DNA of 64,000 nt from Sindora glabra (GCA_020226215.1 CM035233.1:23315150-23379149); one strand, 5' to 3'. Numbered from the stretch's first letter, positions 1 to 12,813 are shown. The notes: generated from the letters alone by a model not told the origin. Made by a program: numbers and translations.

Positions 1-1672
1 ATTATAAATAGGTATATATAATAAAATATAAAATTTTAATTTTACAAAATAACAATAAAAATTCAAAATAGTATTTTATTAATAATTAAAAAATATCATG
101 TGTGAAAAATAGTAAGTAATTAAATATAATAAATAATTTTATAATATAAATTTTATTAATTAAAATTATTAAATGGATTAAATAAGTTTACTTAATCCAT
201 ATGTTTACTAAGTGGATTGATCCAAATGACACAAATCCACTCCTTATAGTAATTCTTACATACAAATATTAAATATGTAGTATATAATTATAAAAAGAAA
301 ATTAAACACTCATATACTATATGTGTTTCAGAATTATACATTCCATTTTATGCACAAAAAATTTTGAATGTCATATAAGAGTTGTAAATATAATATCCAA
401 TAAAATACTTTAGTGAAATTAGATCTTCATCTTGTTGAAAAATATTTTCATAGTAACAAATTTTGTATTATGTTCTATTATTGGTGTCTAAATTATACAA
501 TTTTTTATGATAAAATTAACAACATAGTATTATATTTATATTATTAAATGATAAATTTGTGTCTATATTACAAAAAAGATAAAAAATTAATTATAATCCA
601 AAAAATAAATAGAATAGGAATAATTGTTCAGTTGTAAAGTAACAAAAAAATAGTTGAAATAGAAAATATATAATTCAATTAAATTATACTTTTCACTTAT
701 TTTAAATTTTTTACCAATATAAATAAAATATACCATAATGATTACATACCTAATTGTGAAATTAGCATTTGGATTGTAGATAACAGAATTGGATATAAAA
801 AAAAATGGAAATAAAACAAACATGTTATAGACCAAAAGTACTCAAAGAGAAATAAATAGTAAAGTGAACAAATAGTGTAAAAGTAAAAAAAAATTGAACA
901 TGTACTTAATATAATTCAATTAAAATTTAAACTATATCTTGTACGAAATTTTTTTTATTCAAAATTAAAATATGTTATGGTTTAATTATACTACTTAATG
1001 ACATTAACATCTAAGTAATGAATAATAGGGCTTTAGATTTTTACAAACATGAGATAGAATAGATTAGAAGAGGTGCAATAATTCATAAGTTGCAAAGCTT
1101 TTATAAAATCTTAATTGATTTATATTAATTTTAAGATATGTTAATATAAACATTTGTTTGCAACATTTAATTTATTTAATTTGGTTTTAATTTTCATAGA
1201 TTTTTATAATAATAGATAATGTACTAAAATATTTTCGGCTTATTTATTATAATTTAGGTTTCAATTGTACTAGAATAATAGATGCTTCATCCGAGGATAT
1301 GCTAAAATTTATTTGATTTTTATATCATTAAACATCTTAATCTAAAGTTATTCTTAAACATATATAATTATGAAGAAAGCTTTTTTTTTTTAATATTTAT
1401 GATATCATTACCATCATACTCTATTCTAAGTTGAAAATTAATTGATGTTGAATATAGTCAACAGTTCCCTCTATATGATTGCAAATGTTGTCATATGACT
1501 GCATAATTATCTACGTTAGTGTATAGTTCAATAGTTTCAACATTGCACTTATTATCAATATGCTAATTACCTTTAGTTTTTTCGTGAATGCCATGCATTT
1601 TCCTAAATGGTTGTTATCGACATTCAGGGCCAGCCCCACAGCAAGTCCACCAGCTTCACCTTTGGTCCTTGG
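1..1672. other. AT-rich DNA, no gene recognised
   Basis: Both strands are dominated by A/T runs and the open frames are short, low-complexity and without recognisable domains. A slightly more GC-balanced patch at about 1620-1672, just before the gypsy LTR, reads as a short open frame on the minus strand but matches no family I know. Nothing else is supported. Confidence 0.7.
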
Positions 1673-2491
1673 TGATGTGAATCTAAAGGGGATCAATCAC
1701 AAGGAAGTGAGTTAGGAGGAGAACTTAATTAAGTGCATCAGAATTGTGCCACATCATCGTCAAATTAATGTCATATCATTGCTACATCATTAAGAACATA
1801 GTGCCATATCAGCTATAATTAACATCACTGCCACATCACATCAACTATAATCCTAATTGACACCACTTCAGCTCATTTTGCTATATGTTTTGGATTTTAA
1901 TTTAGCATTTCAGCCTTTAGTTTGTCTTTATTTTATGGTGGATCATTTTAGAGCAATTTGGGCTTTAATTTAGGTTAAATATATTTAGGCCTATTTTATT
2001 TTAAAATATTTATTATGTTACTATGGGTAATTACTATATAACTTAAAGTCATTTATAAACCTTTTTATTGGATTTAGGTTAATGGATTAGTTTTAAGCTA
2101 ATATGCTATCATTTGAGTCTATTTTCAATTAGAGTTTTAGAGAGTTATATAAGGAGGCTTGTTCCTTATACCAAATTAGTTTTTAAGATTAGATATTTGA
2201 GAATCTAGTTGAGTGCCTTTTTAGAAGAGTGTGTTCTCTTTTAAGTTCTTGAATGAACTTGTGACTTATTAAAAGGATTCACCCTTTGTGACATTGATCA
2301 TCACTAATTAAGGATTCATCCTTATGACATGTTTCTTCTTCACTCATTGAAAGATTTACATTCTTTGTGGTGTATTTATCATCACTTATTGCTCCCATTC
2401 TTCGTCTTCTAGAGCGTGACATAAATATCCTTCTATTTTTTTATCTTTGATTTTATTGAATTTTGGGATGATCTAATTCAATTTCACATTA
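1673..2491 (+). repeat. 5' LTR of scrambled gypsy element copy 1
   Basis: Starts TGATGTGAATCTA and matches 7014-7843 along its whole length, including the shared start and a shared end near TTTCACATT. A TATA-like stretch GTTATATAAGGAGG lies near 2144-2157, so transcription would start within the LTR. The two LTRs differ by many substitutions, indicating an old insertion. Confidence 0.85.
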
Positions 2492-2493
2492 TT

Positions 2494-2511
2494 TGGTATT
2501 TAGAGTAAGGT
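2494..2511 (+). other. Primer binding site, initiator tRNA-Met type (degenerate)
   Basis: TGGTATTTAGAGTAAGG follows the LTR by two bases and resembles the TGGTATCAGAGC primer site complementary to initiator tRNA-Met used by many plant LTR elements, with several mismatches. Position and similarity support it; it is no longer a good primer site. Confidence 0.6.
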
Positions 2512-4266
2512 TCCCAACTTCAAGTTTAATTTCTTTTCAATTCTCTATTATTGTTCATATTACTGTTTGCACACTATTTATCATACTGTTCATGCCACTG
2601 TTCACCAATTCATATTATAATTCTTCATTTCTATCTTGTTGTGATTTTGTTTTTGTATCTGTTTCATTTTTTATTTGGCTTATGTTAATTTCATTTGTTT
2701 TGATTCATCTTTGTGTCAAAACTAAATTGTTCTTTAGTTTTGCCCTTTATGTGTTTGATAAGTTATCCAAATCAATCACAAGTTTGAATTTGTTTTGATA
2801 CTTGATCACCTTCTATGTTTTATATTGTTTCTTATTGTTTAGCTTAAAATTTGGTCCAAATATTTGTGCTAGTATAAGAATGAAAGGTGCATTAAACATG
2901 TTTGCTAAATGTTTAAAGTGAAGAAGTTTAGTTTGCTATTACCAATTGCCATATTCTAACAAGATAACATGAAAATGCTATAATTGAATATAGTAATTAA
3001 TTAAAGCAAGGCAAAAAGCATCAAATTTGAATAGTGTAAAATACTCTTGCAATTAGCATAACTAATGCTAAATGGTGAATTAGTGTTTGAAGTGAAAAAA
3101 AGTGCAAGAACAAAATGAAGTATGGTACTAAGTACTTGTGAGTTAGAAGGAAAAAATAAGTGAAAAAGAATAAAAATAAAAAGAAATAAAGAAGAAAAGC
3201 CAAGTAGGTGAATTAAAAAGGTAACTTACAAAGAAGGGGTTATAAAAACAAAATGTAGTTGAAAACAAGCAAATATAGGAAAAAGAAATCAAAATCAAGA
3301 AAGAACAAAAGAAAGTCAAAAGGCTAAAGGAACTAGAAGTGTTGAATTATTGAAAGCAAGTGAAAAAGAATTAACAGAAAAGAAGTTATATGCTTTTAGT
3401 TATTATTGGCTCTTGATATGCTTTAATCACCCTTGAACTTCTCATTTTGACAATAATTGTTCATTGTCTCTTTCAATTATTTGAGTTCTAAAATCTACAC
3501 CTCTTATTACCTTGTATTGTTTCTTTCAATTATTTTGAGTCCTAATTAGTTCCTTTGTTATGAAATTTTCATTATTGAGTCTTTGTTTTAAGTCTTGTTT
3601 ATATCTTTTCTTTAATTATCTGATTACAAATCTAAGTCCTAAAGAGTTTTTATTCTTGGAATTTTCATTTTCTCGTTTCCCTAATTGTCTTATTTTTGTG
3701 AACTTTGATTGGTAATATTGATTGCCATATTTGTTGAATCTTATTTGGTTGTATCTCATAATTTTCAAAGAACTATAAGAAGGAAAGAGTGAAAAAAGAC
3801 AAGAGTGTGTGAGTTCATTTGAGAGTAAAAGCTAAAATTAGAGTGCAAACAAGAGTATGAATGCCACCAAATTAAGTTAGAAGTATGCTCTTATGAAGAC
3901 CTTTCCTTTATTTAACCTTTCTTGCAAGTTTATCATTTAATGATGTTAAGAGGTAATGTGAAAAATAATGATAGATGCACATAGGAGGATTTGTTACATG
4001 TCATAAAAATATCTAATGAAATGCTTAAAATGCTAGAAGATAAATAATCTTAAAAGTGCCAATATGGTGAGAGAGATAGAAGACAAAATGAGAGATGTAA
4101 TGAAGAAGAGGAAGTTAAAAATAAAAATGAAAGGAGTAAGAGGGAAAGAGTGTATCATGATGATAAAAGAGATGAAGGAATAAATGATACAAGAAATGAT
4201 ACAAGTAGAGGAGATAAGCAAAGAAATAGTGGAATGACTTCAAATTTTCAAAGTAGTAAAAAGAAT
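2512..4266 (+). other. Untranslated leader / decayed gag N-terminal region of the element
   Basis: Between the primer site and the first recognisable gag sequence lie about 1.7 kb without a usable frame. The later part (about 3940-4230) is purine-rich and charged when translated, which is where the gag N-terminus would be, but no domain can be named. Confidence 0.5.
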
Positions 4267-5207
4267 TTTCCTTTGTTTCAAGGGAAGAATGATTCTAAAG
4301 CCTACTTAGAGTAGGAAAAGAAGATGGAATTAATCTATGCTTGTCACTATTATTCTAAAGAGATTAAAGTGAGACTTGCTACCTATCAATTTGGTAATTA
4401 TACTAACATTTAGTAGTATCAACTTGACTTAGCTAGAAGAAAAAAGGGTACAAAGTTTATTGCTTCTTGGAAAGAGATGAAAGCTATCATGAGGGAAAAT
4501 TCATTCATGATTGCCATTATAGTTCTTAATGTAAATTTTGGGAGAGGAATATTGAAAAGAATGAGGACAAAGCAATTCCATACAAGTCTAAATCCTCTTT
4601 AAGAATTAAAAGAGAACCATTATCAAAACCTAAAGAAAAAGTGTCTAAGAGAAAAGACAAAGTTAAAAAGCTTCACAAGCATTCCAAGGATAAGTGCTTT
4701 AAACTCTTGAAGTATAGTCATCATGCCATTGATTGTTCACTCAAGAAAGCATTAAAGATTCAAAAAACCTTAGGAGAACAAGCAAAGGAAGAAAGTGAAG
4801 AGCAAAGGGAGAATATCATCTACACTAGATTCAACATTAAGGATAAGATGTGTAGTGTGATCATTGATAGTGGAAGTTATGTTAATATTGCTAGTACTTA
4901 CATGATAAAGAAGTTGAATTTGCTTACTTTGCCATATCCTACTCCATACGAGTTGTAAAGGTTGAATGATAGTGATGGAATACAGGTTACTTAGTAAGTG
5001 TTGATTTCTTTTATCATTGATAAATACCAAGATGAGTTGCTATATAATGTTGCTTCTATGAATGCTTGTCATTTATTACTTGGAAGACTATGGCAATTTA
5101 ATAGGAACGTTACACATAATGGATTTCTCAACACATATAGCTTTGAAATGAATTGGAGAAAAATAAAACTCAATCTTTTAACCCTAAAACAAATGTATGA
5201 GGATTAA
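4267..5207 (+). pseudogene. gag core, zinc knuckle and aspartic protease remnant (gypsy copy 1)
   Basis: From 4267 the frame reads FPLFQGKNDSKAYLE and continues through the familiar gypsy gag core up to about 4496, then is deleted. A zinc-knuckle-like KCFKLLKYSHHAIDC follows near 4690, with the second cysteine replaced by leucine. The protease frame (4641-4958, resuming in the same frame at 4998-5207) has the active-site motif IIDSGSYVNIAS and, further on, HLLLGRLWQFNR and NTYSFEMNW, all standard for the gypsy protease region. A stop at 4956-4958 sits where glutamine is usual (CAA to TAA), with more stops after it. Gag would form the particle and the protease would mature the polyprotein; neither can function here. 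Confidence 0.8.
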
Positions 5208-5355
5208 TTAAGAATGTAAAAGAAAAGAAAGGAAGAAGAAGAAAAGAAAAAAAGAAAAAAAGAGAAGAAAATAATAGAGAGAAAAAGAGAGTAAATAAGA
5301 ATGTGAACTGTGAAAAGAAAAAAAGTGATTGTTGAAAAGAGAGTGAAAAAAAATT

Positions 5356-6990
5356 ATGTTGAAAGAAAAAGAGAATGATTGTGTGGGAAAAGATAGGAAA
5401 CAAAATTTGAAAGTTATTAGGAAAAATGGGATAAAGAGTATTTTTTATATTTCTAGGCTAATTATCTTGTATAAGAAAGTCTATGAAAATACTAACAATC
5501 TTGAAATTGTTATGCCAAATACTTGTGATATTATTTTGAAAGAATCCTAAGAAGTGCTTCTAAGAGAATCTTCAAAAGAGCTACCATGTGTGAGAAGGAA
5601 AATGCCCCAATTGGAACAAGATAACAATATTATGATGTTTAATATGTTGTCTTGGAGGTACACTCTCATTTTTACTTTGCATAAAAATTTGTTGAGTGTT
5701 GAAAATATTATAATTTTGTGTGTAAATAATTATGATCTTCCTAGTTCTTCACTCAATGTTATTACTCCTGTAATTGATTTTGCTACTCTTCTATTTAGTG
5801 ACAATGTTTCAAATATTGATGCTTGTAAGGAAATGGTTTTTGGAGGCATTTTTATGCATGAAAGATTTTTGTGTGGGAAGAATGACATGTGTGTGCCTAA
5901 GAGTTCTCTAAAAAATTTGTATAGCAGAAAAGCCCATGTATATGATTTAATAAAATATTTTTGGATTAAGGATACCCTTGATATTATACTTAATGTGTTG
6001 CATAACCCTTTTATGTTCTCTAAATATGGTTTAAAAAAGAGATATCATCAAATGTCCTTGAGAAAACATGTTGAAAAGAAAAATAGTTTCAAAGTAAAAC
6101 ATGGTTTGTATGAATGGTTGTCTTTGCTTTTTAGTTTGTCTAATGCACTAAGCATTTTTGTGAGTTTAATGAATCATGTTTTACATACTTTTTTTAATAA
6201 ATTTGTTAGTGTTTATTTAGATAAAATTCTTGTGATAAGTTTATGTGTTTTTACTTGCAAGTTTTTTGTGAGTTTCTATTACTTTCATATTTTAAGTGTT
6301 GTTAAGAATAAATTTGTTATTACTAGTTTTTATTGTTTTCATAAGCCTAAAGGATGAATCTTTTTATTGTTTGAAAACTTAAGAGTTAGAAAGACTTGCT
6401 ACATTTACATGATGTTCTTGTATATGATGAAATCTTGAATGAGCATGTTGAGCTTTTAAAATGTGTCTTGAAGGTTTTGAGAAATGAATTCTTGTATGCT
6501 AAATATGTGAAATGCTCATTTTACAAGGAAATAATTTTTTTTTGAATCATGCTATAAGTGGCATAGGAATAAAGGTCAATAAAGTAAAAATAAAAATAAT
6601 TAAAGAATGATCTCCACCTAAATTTGTTAGTGAAATTAAAAACTTTTATGGTTTGATTAACTTCTGTGGAAAGCTTATAAGGAATCATGTTCTATGTGCT
6701 TTCATTGACAAACTTATTATTATTGATAAGTTTATATACTTGCATGAGATTATTGACTCTTATTTTGTATTTAATTTGGGTGGTTGCTTATTGATTGCAT
6801 GAGTGGAAAAGGAAGTGTTCCAAATCCAAGGGAATCCTAGCTACATCTAAGGGGAGATGGTTTATTCCAAGTCTTGAAGAGATAATAATTGTTTTCCTAA
6901 TTTGAATTTTCATAGTGAGTTTAATGTGAGTTCTTCTTTTAGTGTTTCTAATCTTCTTTTTTTAATGTAAGTTTTGAAGATTTGAGGACA
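5356..6990 (+). pseudogene. Scrambled pol remnant: linker, integrase N-part, then RT (gypsy copy 1)
   Basis: One frame runs 5356-6357 with a single stop at 5548-5550. It starts with the pre-RT linker (IFYISRLIILYKKVYENT), then jumps to the post-RNase H motif MLSWRYTLIFTLHKN and the integrase N-terminal region (CGKNDMCVPKSSLKNL, then KAHVYDLIKYFWIKDT). It then turns into RT: YHQMSL, KVKHGLYEWLSLLFSLSNA, LMNHVLHTF and VYLDKILVIS, where the catalytic DD has become DK. After more stops and shifts, HVELLKCVLKVLRNEFLYAK and a tail FNVSSSFSVSNL are visible to about 6990. In ordinary Ty3/gypsy elements RT comes before RNase H and integrase, so the order is inverted. Inactive. Confidence 0.75.
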
Positions 6991-6999
6991 AATTTTTTT

Positions 7000-7013
7000 G
7001 AAGATAGAGAGAA
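7000..7013 (+). other. Polypurine tract of gypsy copy 1
   Basis: GAAGATAGAGAGAA directly precedes the TG of the 3' LTR, the position used to prime plus-strand DNA synthesis in LTR retrotransposons. Confidence 0.75.
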
Positions 7014-7843
7014 TGATAGGAATCTAAGGGGGTCAATCATAAGGAATTGAGCTAGGAGAAGAACTTAATCAAGTGCATCAGAATTTTGCCATATTATTAT
7101 CAAATTGGTGCTACATTATTACCACATCATTAAGGAGATGGTGCCATATTAGCTATAATTGACATCACTGCCACATCATTAAGGAAATAGCACCACATCA
7201 GCTATAATTGGTGCCACTTTAGCTTATTTTACTATTATTTGATATTTTAGACTTTAATTTAGCATTTGAGCCTTTAGTTTGTCTTTGTTTTAGGGTGGAT
7301 CATTTTAGAGCAATTTAGGCTTTAATTTAGGTTAAATATGTTTAGGCTCATTTTACTTCAAAACATTTACCATGTTACTATAGGTAATTTACTATGTAAG
7401 TTAAATTTATTTAGAACCCTTTTATTGGGTTTAGGTTAGTGGATTAGTTTTTGGGTCAATATGTCATCATTTAAACCTACTTTCAATTAGGATTTTAGAG
7501 AGTTATATAAAGAAATTTGTTCCTTATACCAAATTAGTTTTCAAGATTAGAGATTTGAAAATCTGGCTAAGTGCCTTTATGGGAGAGTGTGTTCTCTTTT
7601 AAAATCTTGAATGAACTTGTGACTTATCAAAAGGATTCACCCTTTGTGGCATTGATTATCACTAATTAAGGATTCATCCTTATAGCATGTTTCTTTTTCA
7701 CTCATTTTACATCCTTTGTGGTGTGTTTATCATCACTTATCGTTCTCATTCTTTGTCTTTTGGAGCATGGCATGAATATCCTTCTATTTTTTTTACCTTC
7801 AATTTTATTGAATTTCAAGATGATCCAACATAATTTCACATCA
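7014..7843 (+). repeat. 3' LTR of scrambled gypsy element copy 1
   Basis: Starts TGATAGGAATCTAAG after the polypurine tract and ends near TTTCACATCA. It aligns with 1673-2491 throughout, including the region around the TATA-like stretch and the CCTTTGTGG repeats downstream of it. Confidence 0.85.
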
Positions 7844-9168
7844 CTTTTTGATCCATTTGCAAAGAATGTCTTTCCACTTTATTCCAACTAGAACTACAAA
7901 AAGAATTCACTCACCTTATTGTATATATTCATTTAAAGTTTTTCTAGTCTTATGTGAAACCATTATTGAACATACATTTACTTATGAATCCTAGTAGTCT
8001 ACTCTATTGTCATGCATCTACCTTTAGTGATAGTATTATACTAGCCCTTAGATTCTAGACATAGCAAATGAAGCTCATTTGCATATGCTTACGCATTCAT
8101 TATCCATCCTAATTCTTTAACTACTTGCAATATAGTTACATCCATTAATAGCATAGCTGATCCATAACATTGGTGAAGGAACATATTTTTTACTTTCCAT
8201 CAAATGTTACATGCAAAAGCCTCTATTTATACAATCCACACTCCACCTATCATATCCCATCACAATACATACAATCCTATGCAAGTTCACAAATTGTATT
8301 GTAGTATAATGGTTGCCAAAATACTCATATAACAAGCATAAGGGGTGTTACATGCATTTTTGTAGTTCACAATTGCAAAAAAGTTAGTGATTTATTATAA
8401 GGCTTCCCTAGATGGTGATGCTGTTAGAGTGCTCATGCCATGCCAGTGAGCGCAAGTAGCTACCATAATCTCCTCTTGCTTCTCATTATAGCCACCATGG
8501 ACATTGTCCATTGCCAACTGCATCCTCTTACAATTTCCTTTTGCTTGTCATAATTGATATTGATTGGTTATTGCTTGAAAACTTGAATGTCATTCACACA
8601 TTTTTCTAGTATATAAGCCTACAAATAATATATATATTTTTTATGAATGGTTAACTACTTACCATAGTCATATAATCTCTTTAGATAGAATAAAAGGACA
8701 TCTATCCACCAATGTAAATGTTACAATTCTCATTGCAAATGATTTGGATTGAAAAAACATAAGCATCATTTAAATACCAAAACCACAATTTTTCTAGTTA
8801 TTCATTTTGGAACACTTAATAACTTGCCTTGTATGCATGTCCACATGTTACCACTTATCCTATTCTTCCTAACATCTACTAACCAACTCAATTTAGCTTA
8901 TAAATGCTATAGCTATATAAGAGTCTCTATGGGCCATCTTGAGACTTGAAGTGGGTAGGTCCATGTTATGTTATGCAGTCGAGAATCCTTTAAAAGTTGT
9001 TCCACACACATAGCCTACCTCATTTATGAATAATTTCAAGATTATCAACATCATTGTGATGATTACACTGTTTAATATGGAGAACATATGCATGTAAAAG
9101 GAAAACTTATTATACATGATAATAGATTTCGTACTTATTTAACAAATGAAATAAAAATAACTTACCAT
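7844..9168. other. No gene recognised
   Basis: AT-rich sequence with short open frames only, none with a recognisable domain. It may hold the decayed C-terminal part of the protease-like relic that starts at 9169, but I could not see its catalytic cysteine region. Confidence 0.5.
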
Positions 9169-10552
9169 TTAATGAATAAGTTGCCACTTCTCCAGTCCTT
9201 GCACCATTTGTGAATCAAGGTAAAACAACTTTTTCATTTTTAACTCTATTATCAAAAGGAACCAGTGGACATTACCATCATTGATTAGTATGTATATCTT
9301 ATCAAGATAGTTGATACTATTAGACATGTATAGGATGTTGTATCCTCTCATAGCCATTGGTAACCCCTAATTGAGCACTCAATGCTAAGCAATAAATATG
9401 CATAAAGTGGACATTAGTGAACATGTATGAATTAAATTTCCATATATTGCAAATAATAATATATGCAAGGAACCATAACTTTTGTTATAATGCCACAATA
9501 GTCATTTATTTCAATTTGCAGCACATTATTACATTCGTTTAATGTAACCTAGTAAGTTAACAATTCAATGTCCTCGTTTGATTGGATTAGAAATGCATGG
9601 TACTATACCAAAAGACAAAACATTCATTGCATTAATCTCATTGCTTAAGGATTGAAGCATAAAGGTAACTAATGCTTGATGATCACTACTACTATATGTT
9701 GGACAACAGTGATGATAGAATCATAATGGTGTGTCATCAACCCTATACAACACATTCACTTTAAATGTGTCATTAATTACATTATTATGCAATTAGGAGT
9801 TGATATATATGGCATGACATCTAACCCTAGGCTATATTGACTGTATGAGTTTATAAGCCCCTCAAAATATTTCATTCAGCATTGTGATAGTGTAACAACA
9901 CATGATTTTAGTATATTTTGCACATTGTTACAAATGCTCCATTAAATAACATACTATATGTTGCGCAGTCATCATCTAGAAATCTAATGCCAATAGGGCT
10001 ACCATAATGTTTTTCCAACCCTCATTTATTCTACCATTATATTATTGAAACATATATAGTATGGATCCACACTACTACAATTTCACTGTGCTAGGGTTAG
10101 CTTTGTGAAGTTATTAGGAATGTTAGTGGGAAGAATCATTTGGTGATTATTATAGTGTCTTTTTCCAAGTGTGTTAACTCATAGCCACCAAGGTTAAAAC
10201 CTAGACCAATGAAACACATATGAGATTTAATAACCTATACAATCAAAAATTTAGGAACTGTTATTCTACAACCTTATAATATGGCATATAATATGGTTGC
10301 CTCCCTCACTTCTTCATATACACAATGAAATGGAGTTAATGATAGCATCTTCTTCCTTGTAATTTGACTAAATAGGCATATAACCAAGAACCCCCCAAGT
10401 ACAAATGTGTTTCTCATTTTAGTGCAATAGATTAGGAGTGTAGTCATGTCATCATTTATTCTTGGGGTTTTGTCGAGGAAAATATGTAGGCAGCCACCTT
10501 AATCTCCATTTGGCTAAACCTCATGTAGGTTATTGGATGGAATTCCACCTTC
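9169..10552 (-). pseudogene. Ulp1-like (C48 family) cysteine protease remnant
   Basis: On the minus strand 9169-9357 reads INDGNVHWFLLIIELKMKKL then FYLDSQM. This matches the catalytic His-Trp and Asp portion of Ulp1/SENP-like SUMO proteases (established motif: VHW followed about 20 residues later by LDS). Further upstream on the same strand, at about 10476-10552, a segment reading FHPITYMRFSQMEIKVAAYI resembles the N-terminal part of transposon-carried C48 genes; this second match is weak. The region between is broken by stops and I see no catalytic cysteine motif. Such genes are often carried by plant Mutator-like and CACTA elements, but I found no terminal repeats here. Not functional. Confidence 0.4.
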
Positions 10553-12425
10553 ATATCTTTTGGTAGAGGTATTTTGTGATCAACCTCACATGAGAATGAC
10601 AAGGTGCAATGTCATGGTTCAATGAGATCTTCCACTAGTTTGTTGCTATCCATTTGTGTGTCCTTCTTAAACAACTTCCCCACAATTGGTTTCCCCCTTT
10701 CTAGATACAGCGAAGATCACCTTCCTTATACCTAATTTTAATGGCGATCTATTGATGTTATCATCACCCTAAAAGGTAAAAATAGAACCCTTGTTGAACT
10801 AGCTCTTGTTAGCATCCCTACACTCACAACAAAATAAATAGATGTAGGAATGATATTTACCTTAGCCATTGTTGGAATACACCCAAGGATGCCATTGTAG
10901 TCATGGTTGCAATCACGTTGCATTTTTTGTGATTACAATTGATATGTTCTTCAAAATGTAGATTGTGGCTATCGCAAACATGAATTTTTTTTATGGTTTA
11001 CACATTTTTGAAAAAAATGTTCAAATTGTTATATTAATATTTTCACCTAAGATAATTTAATTATTTATAATTTTTGTTAATGTTAAATATGTAAACTAGA
11101 ATTAATAACTATATTTATTTGTGTGCATATTTTAATATCCTTTTAAAAAGATTTTTTTTTTCAAATTATAAAAGAAAATTTGAGTTTAGAAAGTTGACTA
11201 GTTTTAAAATAAAAAAATTCTTTGTATTAAATGTGATAATAAGAGTATGATTCCAATTAATATTAAATCTTATATTTAATGTGATAATGATGATATGATG
11301 TTTTATTATAAATTATCATAAATAGTTGTGATTAATTTTTTTTACCAAGAAATAATCATGACAACATACCACACATATTTAAAAATCCTTCTCAAATGAA
11401 ATATTTTTATTATATAAGATATGGTGATTTATGATTTATTGTTAATCATTAATATCAATTTCTAAATATGAAAATTTCATAATTAGTTATCAATTAACAT
11501 TTAAGATTTTCATAATATTATCCCTAAATTAAAGCAAAAAAAATTGAAAATCAAATAACTAATAAAATTTATTTATAAGTTTTTCTCCAAAAGCTTCCCC
11601 TTTCACCCCTTATTTTCTGACTCCTGCTTCCCCTTATCTCTCACCGTCTCATGCTCACCCTTTGTTCTTCAACTCCAGAAGTTTTCCCTTATCTTTGACG
11701 CTCACCCTTTAATCTTCAGCTTTCCATCACAATCACAATACAACACAAATTCCTTGTATTCTTTGTCTCTCAACCTTAATCCTCTTTGGTTTGTGTCTCT
11801 TATATTCTCCACTTTATGCTTATTTTCTCTTTTTGTAAAGATGAAAGAAAAGGAAAGAGGCATTTGACTACTTTGTTGAAGGCAAAAGTGTTTTGAAGTG
11901 TCAAATTGTGGATTTATGAGCTTAGATCTAACTGAGAATGGATTTGCACTATCTTTCAAAAGTTTGGTATATGGGTTTCAGTTTGAAATCTTCCCACATT
12001 CCCTCCATTTTACAATATAAATATAAATCTTCTTCTCAATTTTAATTTTTTTTTCTAATGATTGTTGAGTCATAAAGTTGGAAAGCATGAAAGAATCTCT
12101 TATGCAATTTCATATTTAAGTTTCTCATTTTTTTCCTTTTCTTCTATATAATTTGAATACAAATTTGAACAACCAAATATGCTTGTTGCGATTGGATTTT
12201 GCTACATTAAATTGCATCACCGTTTTTTCATCCGTTAAAGATGTGAATTTTAAACACACCGCTGGCAAAATGCGGTAACAGTTCCTCTCGCATCTGCTAT
12301 TTTGAGGCCGCGTTTCATGAAGCAAACCTTTTCTTAAAACCCTGAATGCATCTAAATGTGGACGCACCAGCAGGGTACACCTACTTTTTGTGGTTATGGA
12401 TAAAGGCTTTCTCGTTATAGCTAGC
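10553..12425. other. No gene recognised
   Basis: AT-rich, with a pyrimidine-rich patch at 11580-11720 and a more GC-balanced patch at about 12230-12390. That patch reads open on the minus strand but has no recognisable domain and lies just downstream of the small gene that ends at 12426, so it could be 3' untranslated sequence or an old insertion. Confidence 0.5.
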
Positions 12426-12813
12426 TCATGTTAACTTATGGTTCACTTGCAGTGCTGCATTTGTAGATCCACTCTGTATTATGCTATCAATTTTGCCCTC
12501 TAGCCAGGGACAGATATCTTTGGTTTCATGCACCTTCTTGATGACCTCAGCTTTAAACAGGTGCCAATTATTCATGTTTCCTATGTCCACATGGTGCTTG
12601 AAGTGTGAATCACACCTCAGACCTCCAGCAGCAGCCTTCAGTGCCTTCACCTGTTCGGTAAGGCCCTACAAAACATTCAGAAAATCATTGTGGTAAGTGA
12701 CTGTAGCACTTGTAGTACAAATCACATATGTTCGTATTACTACGAAGATAATAATAACCAACCTCATCCTTCTTCGCCCATTTCCCGATCGGCTCCTCTG
12801 AGTTGGTATCCAT
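12426..12813 (-). CDS. Small unrecognised protein, two exons, intact (96 aa)
   Basis: Minus-strand gene model: exon 1 is 12763-12813 (17 codons, start ATGGATACCAAC in a good context AAGCCATGG), intron 12666-12762 with GT at the donor (GAG/GTTGGT) and AG at the acceptor (TTTTGTAG/GGC), exon 2 is 12426-12665 ending in TGA. The phase is kept across the junction. Exons are clearly less AT-rich than the surroundings. The product starts MDTNSEEPIGKWAKKDE and goes on with GLTEQVKALKAAAGGLRCD, then a region with several His and Trp residues (HFKHHVDIGNMNNWHLFKAE) and a final helix-like stretch with PWLEGKIDSIIQSG. No signal peptide or membrane segment. I do not recognise the family and assign no function. 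The start in exon 1 is preferred over the internal methionine in exon 2. It is the only frame in the window that looks like a conserved host gene, which I infer from splice sites and composition. Confidence 0.6.

Larger units (their letters stand above)
1673..7843 (+). mobile_element. Ty3/gypsy element with scrambled pol order, copy 1 (decayed)
   Basis: A full LTR retrotransposon relic. Two direct LTRs of about 820-830 bp flank an internal region with a primer binding site after the left LTR and a polypurine tract before the right one. The internal order is leader, gag core, degenerate zinc knuckle, aspartic protease, the linker that normally leads into RT, then the segment that normally follows RNase H together with the integrase N-terminal region, then an RT segment, then the usual pol C-terminal tail. 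RNase H and the integrase core are missing. The same order occurs in a second copy at 57399-60342. The wording resembles chromoviruses of the CRM type, which I infer without a phylogeny. I could not find a clean target site duplication. Non-autonomous and inactive now. Confidence 0.85.

Noticed and set aside
1511..1696. 61-codon frame with a less AT-rich patch on the minus strand
   Set aside because: It runs into the gypsy LTR, has no recognisable domain and no second exon could be found; too weak to call a gene remnant.
2493..2798. 101-codon hydrophobic frame after the first gypsy LTR
   Set aside because: It begins at the primer binding site in the leader; hydrophobicity reflects T-rich codons, not a membrane protein gene.
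12125..12367. 80-codon minus-strand frame downstream of the small gene
   Set aside because: No domain, frame partly in an AT-rich tail, and position fits 3' untranslated sequence or an old insertion.
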